A model generated the notes under the pieces. That model saw only the letters and a list, made by a program, of their open reading frames with translations. It ran no database searches and was not told the origin of the DNA. Positions 49,053 through 59,910 of a DNA stretch of 64,000 bases are shown here, piece by piece (position 1 is the stretch's first letter; every line of letters starts with the position of its first letter). Source of the stretch: Gnetum montanum (taxonomy: Eukaryota; Streptophyta; Gnetopsida; Gnetales; Gnetaceae); contig MNCI01011864.1 in the NCBI GenBank assembly GCA_015680685.1, positions 469,751-533,750 on the forward strand, given 5' to 3'. Both the position numbers and the translations under genes were made by a program.

Positions 49053-52009
49053 TGGTAGTTGCCCCAAGTAAGGTGATGGTGGTCATCACAGGTTGCACAT
49101 TGGCCATCCTCAACATGAAGTATGGCAATGTGGAGGGTGCGTAGCACTAGTTGTGCCATAAGGCTTCAGATGCATTAACTATTAGGCTCACGTATGCAGG
49201 GTTGATGGATCTATTTTGGGCCCTTAGCCTAAGTATCCTGGTGGCTGAAATGATCATCATCATTAACTTCTTTGGTAGCAACATTAGGTAGTTTGTCACT
49301 TGCATGCACAATGTGATGATAGTAATCGACCTCAGCAAGGCCTTCTTTGTCGACTTCTTTGGACTTTCCACTAATGGCTCAATAATTATTGATAAGGACA
49401 ATAGAGAGGTGGACTAAAAAGGGGAGATCGAGGATTGGTTAGGGGTCACCTGATCTCATAAGAGCATTCTGATTAAGGATGTACTTATGCCTGAGATATA
49501 GAAGCTCTACCCTCTATCCCGCACTCATGCCTTTCCAAAGTTGCTCTTCCAAGGAAAGATCCTTAGGGTGGAGCAGGCACAAGTGATGAAAGAGGTGTTG
49601 TTGGAGGGTATGAGGTTTAACTGGGCTACTGATATCACCACTAGCTTGCATGCAAAGATTTCTAGGCTATAGTTTAACATCCAAGTGAGGTCTCACATTC
49701 ACTTCGCATTCTTTGCAAGCTATTTGTGAAGGTTTGCGAAGCACTTGGTCATGCGTGATAATGGGCGTTGGGTGGTACAAGACTATGAGTAACTATCCAA
49801 ACGATGGATCAAGCACATGTTTATGACCACATAGGCATAGGAGCCCCCCAAAGGAGATTGACGAGTTATTATCTGTAATGACTACATGTCTTGTGGGGCA
49901 GTCACATTACTTGTAGGATAGCATGGGTAAGGGTCATCCAGTTGGCACTAGGGATGTGAGTACGGTGAACTACTATATTGGAAAGATAATGGGACCATCT
50001 AAGGCTAAGATTACGAGGCCACATCCTATAGAGGAGACTACCCCTAAGGTTGGGATACTGAGCAACAAAAAGATCTGTATCAAGCTTCAAAGCTTGTGCA
50101 CAGAGGTTGCAAGTTAGTGTGCACAACTTGTTAGATGCATTTATTGTATTAATATATGTTTATATTTTTATGTTTTTGTTTATGCTATGCTATTAATTAG
50201 TACTAATGTGCTATATGTGTTGATTACAGAGACTGAAGAGAGGATTGCTAGAGCAGTAATCGAGGCAGGAGCAGATGAAGCACCTCCTTAAGTTGAAAAG
50301 GAGGAGGATCATGGAGATGAGCTACCTAAGGCAACAGATACCCTTCAATAGTTGGAGGAGGGGTTACTCCATTCCAATGGGGATGATTTTGATTACTTGT
50401 TTGATGATGTGTAGCTAGGTAAGCCCCCTACACTCACACCTGAGGGCTTGTTAGGTGACTTTCTTAAATTATCATCTATGATTGCTTGCTTGTTCTAACA
50501 TCTTTAGCCATTTGATTATATGCTAACTACATCATTGTGTTATAGCCTCAAATGTTCCCACTAGCGGTCCCACAGCTACCTACCTTATGGAGTTGTGGTT
50601 AGAAATGTCTAATAAGTTTGCTTCATGCAAGGCATTTTTCAAGACATGGTGGACCATTTACAACAAGTAGATCATGAGCTTAGTATGTATGCTATGCTTC
50701 TTTGCTTTGTGTTAATTTACCAATTAAATGATTAGTTCATGGCTAAGATTAATCGCTTGTTGCATGCCAACAGGTTCTAAGCTTCAATGGGATCCAAGCA
50801 TGGTGGCCAAGGTGGATGCCCTTCCTAACCTCCCTTCTAAGATAGATCAAGTGTCTCATTGCATGTACACGACATTGAGCAAGTGCATGCTTTCCTATGT
50901 GAAGGTGTTCTAAGTCTACAGGTGCTCAAATAAGCACCTATGGAAACATGTGCATGAGCTTCAGGAGAGGGTGGCTAGTTAGGATATGAAGATTGGAGAT
51001 ATTTAGTCTAGATATGATTTCTTGGTGTTTAGAGCCTAGGGAGACAACACCTGGCGTACCTCCAAGATAGAGTATGCCCAATACTAGACAGTTCTCAAAG
51101 GAAAAAATGAGGCCACATGGGAGCTGATTAAGCAACAACTATAGATGGACTTGCTTGATGAAAAGAATCAAGACTAGAAGAATTACAACACAAAGGTGTA
51201 TGAGTGGGGAAAAACATAAAAGAATCACAAGCACCAATATAAGTGAAAGTGTAATATGTACCTACGATGGTACAAGGAGGAGTCTATTGAACATCGCTAC
51301 CTCAAGATGTTTCTTGAGGTGATTGGCAAAAGGCAAGCTTATGAGTTATTTACTTGGCACACAATGGTGAGTGGATTTCCTAATAGATAGATCATCACCA
51401 CTTTTGGAGAGGCTTCCTCTACCAGCTTCTTGATAAATTTGCTCACATTGACCACCATGGACAAAGGCAAGACCCTTGCAAGGATTAACTTTGGCTAGGA
51501 GGACTGGACCTAGCTTTCTGAGGCTGAGATCCTCTAACACTTAAAGGATTTCCTTGGAAAATTCCCTAGAATTGACCAATGCATGATCCTCTCAAGTTAG
51601 TTTTTTTTTTTTTTGTGCTCTTTCATGTTTTGGGTTAGCTTGTGTATTATATGTTTGCTTACTAACTACTTTTTTTTGTTGTGGTTATGGTAGCAGGTAC
51701 CAAGAGATGCTATAGGCCCTAGCAATGTGGTGGGAAAAGAAAAAGCTCCACCCCCTCTTAGCACCATCGGTTGAGCACAACTTGATGTAGCCCTACTATT
51801 AGGCATTTTTGCTATTTTTGCTATATTTTGCTACTCATGTTATGTAGTACTATTCATATGATATCTAATGCATGTAGTTGCTACATGTGATGTGTAATGT
51901 GCACACTTTTTTCTCTTATGTTTTATGTATTTGTTATGTGCTTGCTATGGTTATCATGCGATGAGTTAATATGCTAAATATGCTAAGTTGAGTCTATTTG
52001 ATGATGGTG

Positions 52010-52300
52010 TAACTAGACCATTGTTAGCCCCATGCTAGTTTAAGGCCATAGCGAGAGGGCCAATGCTAGTTTAAGGTCATTTCAGGCCATGATGATAGTT
52101 TTAGGCCATTTTGAGCCTTGTATACTACTAGTTTTAGGCCATTTTGGGCCATAGTAGAAGGATTAACGGTGATAATTTAAGGTTATTCCGAGCCATGCGT
52201 TACTAGTTTAGGGCCATGGTAGGCCATGCATGGCCAATTTAAGCCCACGATAGGTTGCGTGTTGCTAGTTTAAGGCCATGGTAGGCTGCATAGTGCTATT
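52010..52300 (-). repeat. Degenerate tandem repeats between protease and antisense gene (element D)
   Basis: Units with the plus-strand core CTAGTTTAAGGCCATGGTAG, or TAGTTTTAGGCCATTTTGGG. They mirror 33103-33375 in element E. Confidence 0.7.
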
Positions 52301-52612
52301 TCTCTTTTGTGATTTTTTCTTTTCTGATTTTACGCATATTTATGTTTTTCATGCATTAACTAATAACTGCTAAAGGGTAAACTAAACGAGTGAATGTGTA
52401 AACTAAGTAGAATGCATAAATAAGGCAAATAAATGCATAAACAAAGTGGAACAATGCATAATGTAAATAATCAAGATAAATGTAAATGCATAAACAAATG
52501 TAGTGTAAGCAAAAAAAAGGTGAAATGCATGATGTGTAGAAGTAAATGGTAGGTAGGCACCTAGCACATTTCAAGCTAAGGGGGTACCTTAGTCATGTAG
52601 TTACTTCCTAAT

Positions 52613-55600
52613 CTAGTGTGGATTAGGGGATGCATAGGGCCTAAACTGTACTATGTGATAGTCTCCTTGACCTTCACTTGTTATGTTGAAGGGAAAATCA
52701 ACCCACAGAGCATACTTTAGGACGTCATTGGCTTCTTTAGCTTGTTCAAGTGGGTTTTCCTCATGCATTTCATCCTCATCCTTTACTATAGATACATCAT
52801 CAAGTAACTCCACCTTTGACCCTTCCTCCATGTCTATGTTGTTAATGGACAGAGGGGCTATGTTATCCCCATGGAAAATAACCTTTCAACCTTCATATGA
52901 AAGATGGATTTCTTGGTGGATGCGGGAGGAGATAGCTTGTAATTGGGCCAATTAAGGCTTGCCCAATATTAAGTTAAAGCTAGGCATTTTCTCTACAACT
53001 ATGAACTTAGTAGTAGTGGGGAATTCTTCCCCTACCGTGAAGGCTATTGTGATGGTTCCCCTAATGATGATGTGTGATCCATTAAAGGATTTTAGGCACA
53101 TGGTTTTTGTCAATTTGATTTGATCGACAAGGCTTAGTTTGTCAATGACAGTGTATGGGATGACATTTGTTGTGACCTTTTGAACCCTCCTAATCTTACA
53201 CTACCCAACATGTATGGTGATGAACATGGATGCTGTGATGACCTAACCCTTCTTAAGGTCAACCTTAATTGCCTCATCACAAAATGCTAGGGGTCTAGAG
53301 CTCAATTCCTGCAATGCAAGAGGGAACATCATAGCATGGATGGAATGCTCATTTTTTGTGATGTCCTCCATGATAGGAATGAAGATCAACATTCATACTA
53401 GCACTTTGTAGTGGGTAGATGAGGTCATAATCAAGTCATATAAGCTCAGCATCGTGTTCTTCTACTTTAGTGTCTACTTACCCTAGGATATGCATTTAGG
53501 AAGCCTTTATCATGGTGTGTCATTTTTTTGGCCTTAATCTCCTTCATGAAACCTAAGAGATAGATCTCTTGTGGAGGGAACTTGAGCTTGGTTTTTTTGG
53601 CCTATTTGGGGGCCTCAGTGCTTGGTTGTGGCTTGCTAGTGATGGCCTTTCTAGTTACTTCAACATAGGGACTACAAATAGAGGTACTAGCTTTGGTGGA
53701 CCTAGTGCCATTTTCTCCTAATGCTGTCTAATTATCCTATCAGCTAGATGCTCATTAGGCCTCTCAGTTTGCCACCTAGATGATCTATTGGTGTTGCCAA
53801 TAGGATTGGCCCTTGGGCAGGAAGGGACTGATGCACTACCCACTACCAAACTTTAGGTAGGTAAGGGTTAGCATGTTGTGGCACCTTAATGACAAAGGTT
53901 TGCTAAACTATTACTATCATGACATGTTGTGGAACCTTGACCACGAAGGATATTATGGGTGCTCGAGGTGGCACTCTGACGATGAAAGGGGATCTTAAAC
54001 TTGTGAAGGTCGAGGGGGCCCCTACACTACTAAAGGGAACATGGACCATGAATGACATACCCTATGTCATCCACATTTGGAGGGTCCTTGTATACCATCA
54101 TAGATTGGTTTTGAGACCTCACTAGGTTGGTAGCATCGAGCACCAACTCACTTTTGTCAATCATTCATTGTAGGTCATCCTATATGGCCATGCAAAAATT
54201 GGTGTTATGCTTGGAAAACTAGTGATAGTGATAAAACCTATCCAGCCTAAAGTGTTTTGGGACCAGTGGATCATTCGGGGCTGTCGACGTGGGTTTTCTT
54301 AGGAGCTTGCAGTATCTATCATGTCTTTTGTGAGCATCCTCAAACATTTTCTTGTGCTAGATACATCTAGCCTTTAGTAGTTGGCCCAACAATTTTGAAG
54401 GTTTCAAGGGCAATGGGGTATACTTTGAGTGATCCTTGTGGTCAAAGTTAGGCCTTGGAGCAGCTTGTACCATGGCTATTGATGATGTGGGTTGGCTAGT
54501 TGCTATGCTAGGATTGACAATTGTGTTGTTGGTTGAGGCCTTAGGTGGTTTGGCCATTGGCCTTGGGTTAGTCATTTTGGCCTCTTTGGCCACAATTACC
54601 ATGGTTGTAGTTTACTTTCCATTATTCTTGTTCTTTTTGGCATGTAAGTTCTTATAGGCAATGTAGGTTAGGTCCTTTCTGGCTTTCACCACGTCCTGTA
54701 TGTTTTTAGTTTGGGCAAAGGCCTAGCTCAGGGACTGTAAGACGAAGTAGTACAATTTTAACTTGATAAAGTCATTAATTGCATCCTTGAAGATGGATAG
54801 GAGGTGCATCTCTACTATGGGCTTGTGGATTTCATTCAGTAAGGTGATTTAGCATTGGATAAATTTCTACACAGGCTCTAGATGGCCCTACTTAATTTGC
54901 ATGAGTTGGTCAAGGATGGTTTTGGGCTTCAAGTTGTACTTGAAGCACATGATGAACTAACTCAGCAGATCCTCCAAACAAGAGATAGAGGTCCTAGGTA
55001 ATGCTTGGTACCAATCTAATGCCTTACTAGTGAGTAACATGGAAAAAATGCATATGATGGCATGTGGCCATGCCTACAGTAATAGGAACTCAGATTGGAA
55101 GGTCACCAAGTGAGCATTGGGGTCCCCTTCACCATTGTAGTTGGTGAGTTGGGGCAGTGGGACCCTAATGGGTAAAGTCAATGGTGGGACAATAGGAATT
55201 ATCAAATCATCCAAGTAAAAGTCCACTACATGAACTATTTCAAAGGATGTGGCCTTGAGTCACTTGACCTCTTTTGTGAAGCTCTAAATCAGTTGGAATG
55301 CATGATGCAGGTTTGTGGGATGTTGCAATGGGCTATGTTGGTTGTAATACCCACTATGTTAGCTGTGTGATCCACGACCTAGCTGTAGGTTTTGGGACCA
55401 TGCAAGATGCTAGCTATGTTGGTTGTGCTTCAGGAATAGTGACTGGGGTAAGCCACCCATGGGTGGGTTGGGCTACTACCAAAGGTGTGGACAAAACAGG
55501 TAGGACGTAAGATTCCTAAGTCATTTGGGATTGGGAAGCATGCATGGTGTGAACATAAGGCTGGGTGGGCATGATGGTTTCTAACAGAGATGGCTAGGTG

Positions 55601-56213
55601 GGTTGCAAGAATTCCAAAAAGGATAAGTTAATAGGAGGCAGCACATCTTAGCATGTATGCTATGTTGGGTGTGTTGCTACAATGGGTGTTGACCTAGAAG
55701 GTGATGCTGGGGCTATGATCATCTCAAGGAAGATAGGCAGACGAGACTATGGGAGGGCTAGAAAAAGGGTTGTTCATTGGAAGGAGGTGTGAAAGGAGTC
55801 CTCATGCTCAAAATGAGCTTTGAATTCATCCTCCTCCCCATGTAGGAACTCCTCATAATATGTTCCTACTTTGTGCTCAATTATTTAGATGAGCTAAGCT
55901 AGGATCCATCGATGGAGTTTAGTAAGCAAGATGAAGCCAATAGAGGAGGGGACGTACTCCCATTAGTTTTAATGGATGAGCTTGTAACCTCCCTTCACTT
56001 CCATATCTAGGTTGTCTATGAATATACCTACCTGGATCTTTGCACAGATGAAATTATATTGTTCATCATTTAGTGTAGTATACTTGGGATCTTGGCCATG
56101 CAGCCTAAGGGATTGCCTCAACTCTAGCATGGCAAGATTGGCAAGGGTTCTTGTTGAGTAGGCAGGACAACGAGTGTGCTCAGGATTGATGTTGAAGGTT
56201 TTTCAGAATTCAT
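52613..56213 (-). pseudogene. gag and protease of element D
   Basis: ATG at 56213-56211 opens MNSEKPSTSILSTLVVL. Capsid part near 55130-54900: NYNGEGDPNAHLVTFQSE, LTSKALDWYQALPRTSI and FKYNLKPKTILDQLM. The basic linker MAKPPKASTNNTIVNPS (54560-54510) matches AKPPKASANNN in E. Protease phrases at 53170-52930: TTNVIPYTVIDKLSLVDQIK and FNLILGKP. The C-terminus extends further than in E: MEEGSKVELLDDVSIVKDED through FPFNITSEGQGDYHIV to 52616. The equivalent tail is missing in E after INIE. Several stops and frameshifts. Confidence 0.75.
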
Positions 56214-56229
56214 GTATGCATGTTAAAAA

Positions 56230-56345
56230 TTTTAGAAAAAATGGCTAACTCTATTCGTTGCAGAAAATGACTAAGTTTGGAAACTGCAAAAAAATGGCTA
56301 AGTCTAAAGATTGCAAGAAAAATGGCTAAGTCTGGAGACTCTATG
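56230..56345 (-). repeat. Leader tandem repeats of element D
   Basis: Four units of about 28-30 bp (plus strand AAAAATGGCTAAGTCTGGAG, or AAATGACTAAGTTTGGAAAC) between PBS and gag. Equivalent to 29490-29664 in E. Confidence 0.7.
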
Positions 56346-56619
56346 CTGAGAGCTAACTACACCCTCTACTAAGATCCCAAAATTTAGTTAAGTATAGGAA
56401 TGTATGCTCTGGGGTCACTACGTGAGGTTCTAAGTGAATTGATGATAGGGTTAAGTCTACATCAACCAGTTGGTAGACAACACTTGCACTAGCCTATGAT
56501 CTAGCTATTACCACATGTGGTAGGTCCACAAGAGTGTTGGATCTATGCTAGCCTAGAGTTAACAACAATAAGCACACAAGACAACCACCAATAGAGTTTG
56601 AAAGAGGAAAATAGAGCGA

Positions 56620-56636
56620 CCCTCCTTCTAGTGCCA
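56620..56636 (-). other. Primer-binding site of element D
   Basis: Minus strand TGGCACTAGAAGGAGGG, seven bases after the LTR end. One CG-to-CA change from the inferred TGGCGCTAGAAGGAGGG. Confidence 0.75.
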
Positions 56637-56643
56637 AAAAACC

Positions 56644-58045
56644 TCGATGGCTAGAATACCGAGAGGTCCATGGGTGCATAGTCCTAACCTTGAGTCCACA
56701 TGAGGGCCTACTGGAGGTGGAGATGGGGTTCCCAAAATGGTATTGTTGATCGAACAGGGACTTACCAAATGCAATGTCAAATAATGCTAAGTGTTCGTGC
56801 AGTGTTTGCAATGTCAACAGGGGTAGGTGTAGTCAAGGATTTTGGTGCAAAACAAAGGTGTCAACATGTGGCTATACATAAAAATAGTGGAAAATGCAAG
56901 TTAAATGTTGAAAATGCATAAAGAGAGCAAGAGAGAGAATGGAACACCACCCCAAATGGGGTTGAGTATAGTTAACTTCAAAAGGGGTGAAAAGGTACAT
57001 GGTGTACAATAGGCGTAGTGGAAAACATTGTCATAGTCTTAGGGGCATCTGGCCACAAAGACTAATGTTCTACCATTGTACTATGCCTACCGAGATGACC
57101 ACCATGATGTGTAGTCAATTGTGATGGTCTGGAGTGTCCTGCGGTGAGCTGCAATGGTGTGCAGCCTTGCCAAATGCTAACCCAAAATTTTCCAATTCCT
57201 CAACTTGCTAAAATGTCAAATGCACTTCAAAGTTTTCAACCACAAAAATGTTTTCCAACCCCTAAAATGTAGAGGGCTGGGGTATTTATAGGCCTAGAGT
57301 TAGTGTGAAATGTGGATTGGCTACCACATGGTAGTGGGATAGTTGGGACTACGCTGCACCCAACTACACTCTCCACTGAGATAAGCAATGTTGTGCTCTA
57401 CTATGCTCTAACAAACTTTATGAAAGTATAAGACTATGATTACATTGCCAACTACATGTGCATGTGTCGAGAGGGTCACAATGTACTTGAAAAAAATGCA
57501 ACTTTGGAGACTACACTCCAGAACTATGCTATCCACTATTTTGAGTGGGGTCGAGTGTAGTTACAATTTGAGGACAAAAAGGAGTACAAAAAAGATGCAT
57601 TTTTGCTAACTACACTTCCAGGAGGTTAGATTTGAGCTAAATGTCTATGTTGTGTTGTGGAGGCCTTTGGAGGTTGTTTTGGCTGACTTTTCTTAACTAC
57701 ACTCTGGACTGGGGGAGAGTGTAGTCCAACACTTAGAAAAATTTTGTAGAAATATGATGATGTGTTGACTATGCTCTCTACTAAGTTGACTATGCTTTGG
57801 GGTAGTGGAGAGCATAGTCTCAACACTTAGAAAAATTTGAAACTTCTTGCTTCACGATGACACTTAGGCAAAATTGAAAAAGTTAGTTTTTGGCATTAAC
57901 TACACTCTCCACTAGGCTAACTACACTTTGGGGCAATGGAGAGAATAGTCCTAGCACTTAGACAAATTTGCAAAAAGTGGTCTCATGCTGACACTTAGGA
58001 AAATTTGCAATCGAGACATTGTAGCCTAAATTTGGTGGTGTTTCA
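56644..58045 (-). repeat. 5' LTR of element D (1402 bp)
   Basis: Minus strand start TGAAACACCACCAAATTTAG at 58045, end ...GCCATCGA at 56644. Colinear with 20649-22349, but about 300 bp shorter because fewer hairpin repeat units are present between 57600 and 57960. Confidence 0.85.
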
Positions 58046-58050
58046 TACTA
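58046..58050. other. Right target-site duplication of element D (TACTA)
   Basis: Exact copy of 20644-20648. Confidence 0.85.
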
Positions 58051-59720
58051 AAATGCTTAGCTGGGGAAGTAGAGAGCTTTCAAGCCTCTTTAGAGTCATC
58101 AACGACACCATGCAACCCATTGTTTTAGCCAATCCAATAAGAGGATAGATTTTGTTGCAATCAGAAGGAGAATCCTAGTGGTTGTGACAAATCTCTCGTA
58201 ACATCGCATCCTTCCAGGTGATGCTTGAAATAGGAGAAGGTGCCATAGTAGTGGTCATGTAGCATTAGGATGTAGTAGGAATAGCAAAGATAATAATGGA
58301 TCACATTAAGGAATCTTTCAATATGTATATTATCCTTCCACTAGATTTGATTAGGATCAAAGATGCACAAATGCTCATTGGAACTTCGATGACTCCTGTA
58401 GCCCATGAGGATGTATTAGATAGATTACTATAGATAGGATAAGTAATGACCACCTTGTTTGACATCCTCAGTGATGTTACTATAGTACAATTAGACCTCA
58501 TTGTTACTAAGGGAAAGTTGATCATGGTTGAGACTAGGGCAGACCACGTAGAAGTAGAAGTGCAACATTTGCAATGGGAGCTGGCCATCTTAAGAGTTGA
58601 AAGATGAGATCCTGCTTAGTTTGTTGTACCTGATCAGCTAGATCAATTCAAAATAGAGAAATTGGATAAATTGATTAAAGAGAACAAAGTTGCTAAGCAA
58701 GAAAAGAAGAGGGTGATTTGAAATGCCTCCGCTGTAGAACTGCAATCGTATGCTCATAAAAAGGCATCGACCACCACTCAAGAAGAAAATAAACAACTTG
58801 CTGTAGAAAACACAAGGTTGATCACCATTGAAAAGAAAAAGAGCATTCTAGAAGAAAGTGTCCACCGGTTAAGAGAACAACTAGTGAGGATCAACTAGGA
58901 CATTAGCCAATTGGCCAGAGAGAACCACATCCTCTCAATGAAAAAGGTTCACATAATTCGAGAAAAGTTTGCAATCAAGATAAGCACATGATAGAATGAG
59001 GTCAAAAATCATGAAAAGCTAAAAGAACACTTTTGAGACCAAGTAGGCATGTATAAGCAAATTAATGAAAAGAAAATTTAGATAGCCAAAGCCCACATTA
59101 GATTCATGTCAATGAAAAATCCTGACTGGCAGCCCATCTTGGATAGTTATGCCTTGGTTCAACAAGCGAAAGTGAAGAATAAAGACCTGTAGATCAAGGA
59201 TTTAAAGGAATACATGGCATTGGCTAACCTTAGATATGTCAACCTTGCCATGATAATAGTAGGTTGGCTAAGAAATGAATTGGAGTAGCAGGTAGTGACT
59301 ACCTACACATTATATGAGAAAGAGTTTGTAGACAGAAAATCTGCTTTACAAAAACTCCATGTAGTAAACTTAAAACTTGAGGTAATTAAAACTTACTACT
59401 ACAAATAGAAGGATGTTGCCTCAAACCTAGTTCAGAGATTAAAAGATCATCATGAGTTGAAAGAAAAGGCTAGGGCCTTTAAGGAGGAACAACGGTAGTT
59501 TGCAGCTTGGTACGTGAAAGCTAACAAAATGTTTTTGTAGCTACCATGTCCTTGGGACATACCGACACCAACACACATTAGTTTAATGGATTGGACAGTA
59601 CATGATCCAAGGATGGAAGAAAAAAATTTGCAAGCACTACTCAACCACTACAAATTTCAGAAACCTTCTGATAAAGGGATGCAACCAATGGAGGAGCCAC
59701 CACCTTTGAGAACTACATGA
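58051..59720 (+). pseudogene. ORF2 of element B, C-terminal part with coiled-coil
   Basis: Continues ORF2 after element D. The start AAATGCTTAGCTGGGGAAGT lines up with ACCATTAGCTGGGGAATAAG in unit 2. ASFQVMLEIGEGAIVVVM (58210-58265) matches ASFHVMLETSKGIIVVVM near 63855-63910, and IKESFNMYI matches IKKSFNICV. From 58620 to 59500 the frame is rich in Lys, Glu, Gln and Leu with heptad-like spacing (KIEKLDKLIKENKVAKQEKK; ENTRLITIEKKKSILEESVH; VNLKLEVIKTYYYK), a long coiled coil. The C-terminus reads LMDWTVHDPRMEEKNLQALL and ends at TGA 59718-59720. Several TAG stops. The function is unknown; it is probably a structural or assembly protein. Confidence 0.6.
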
Positions 59721-59900
59721 GCTTTCCCAATTTTGTCTTATAATGTTATGTCCAATTTTTGTAAAACATGACTATGGCATGTAAGAGTCCATTTTTTTTG
59801 TTTGATTGTTTGAGTTAGTCAATAATTCCATACCTTCCCAATTTTTTATAAAGAACTTGTTCCTTATTTTGTTTAACTCAAAGACAAGTTTTCATTAAGT

Positions 59901-59910
59901 CATGGGGGTA
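59901..59910 (+). other. Polypurine-like tract of element B
   Basis: CATGGGGGTA directly before the LTR start TGATGAGTCC (59911). Short, but correctly placed. Confidence 0.55.

Larger units (their letters stand above)
46480..51774 (+). pseudogene. Antisense multi-exon gene of element D, unknown protein (copy 2)
   Basis: Plus strand, opposite to D. TATA at 46480-46487, ATG 46602 (the aligned codon in copy 1 is TTG), stop TGA 51772-51774. Blocks: ALGRLPQVCMEKRRSS and TKYPNY (46650-46730); after acceptor 48156-48157, VELVGILCYMRKLVPNMPMP; FISDEPTTSGDEVGGLGQG, YNKSNTLF, HTMFQNPLGTIYYIEG ending at donor GTAAGTGC (48610); LDAKFRVDEEGLHDEVDPL, LEVFSSSAN, EWCRTHD (48680-48880); intron 48961-49052; LTIRLTYAGLMDLFWALS and DFFGLSTNGS (49170-49400); VNYYIGKIMGPSKAKI (49967-50015); DELPKATDTL...EEGLLHSNGDDFDYLF (50320-50405); EDWT.LSEAEIL (51500-51540); VGKEKAPPPL (51730-51760). 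It is less broken than most pol in the window. Confidence 0.7.
20649..58045 (-). mobile_element. Element D: Tat-like Ty3/gypsy retrotransposon with an antisense gene, interrupted by element E
   Basis: Minus strand, flanked by the 5-bp duplication TACTA. In its own direction it contains: 5' LTR 58045-56644, PBS 56636-56620, leader repeats, gag and protease 56213-52613, a repeat tract, the antisense gene (46480-51774, plus strand), [element E], pol 27324-24358, repeat tracts, a polypurine tract and 3' LTR 22349-20649. Without E it is about 18.67 kb, nearly the same length as E (18.72 kb). The dual RNase H and the integrase phrases place it in the Tat/Ogre-like group. Confidence 0.85.

Noticed and set aside
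46480-51774. Antisense gene as a CACTA, MULE or hAT DNA transposon inserted in the element
   Set aside because: No terminal inverted repeats, target duplication or recognisable transposase motif seen at its ends, and it occupies the same place in two independent copies. An old insertion before amplification cannot be excluded.
58301-58588. 95-codon minus-strand Ser/Thr-rich frame
   Set aside because: Complement of the ORF2 C-terminal region, whose plus-strand phrases match the second unit.
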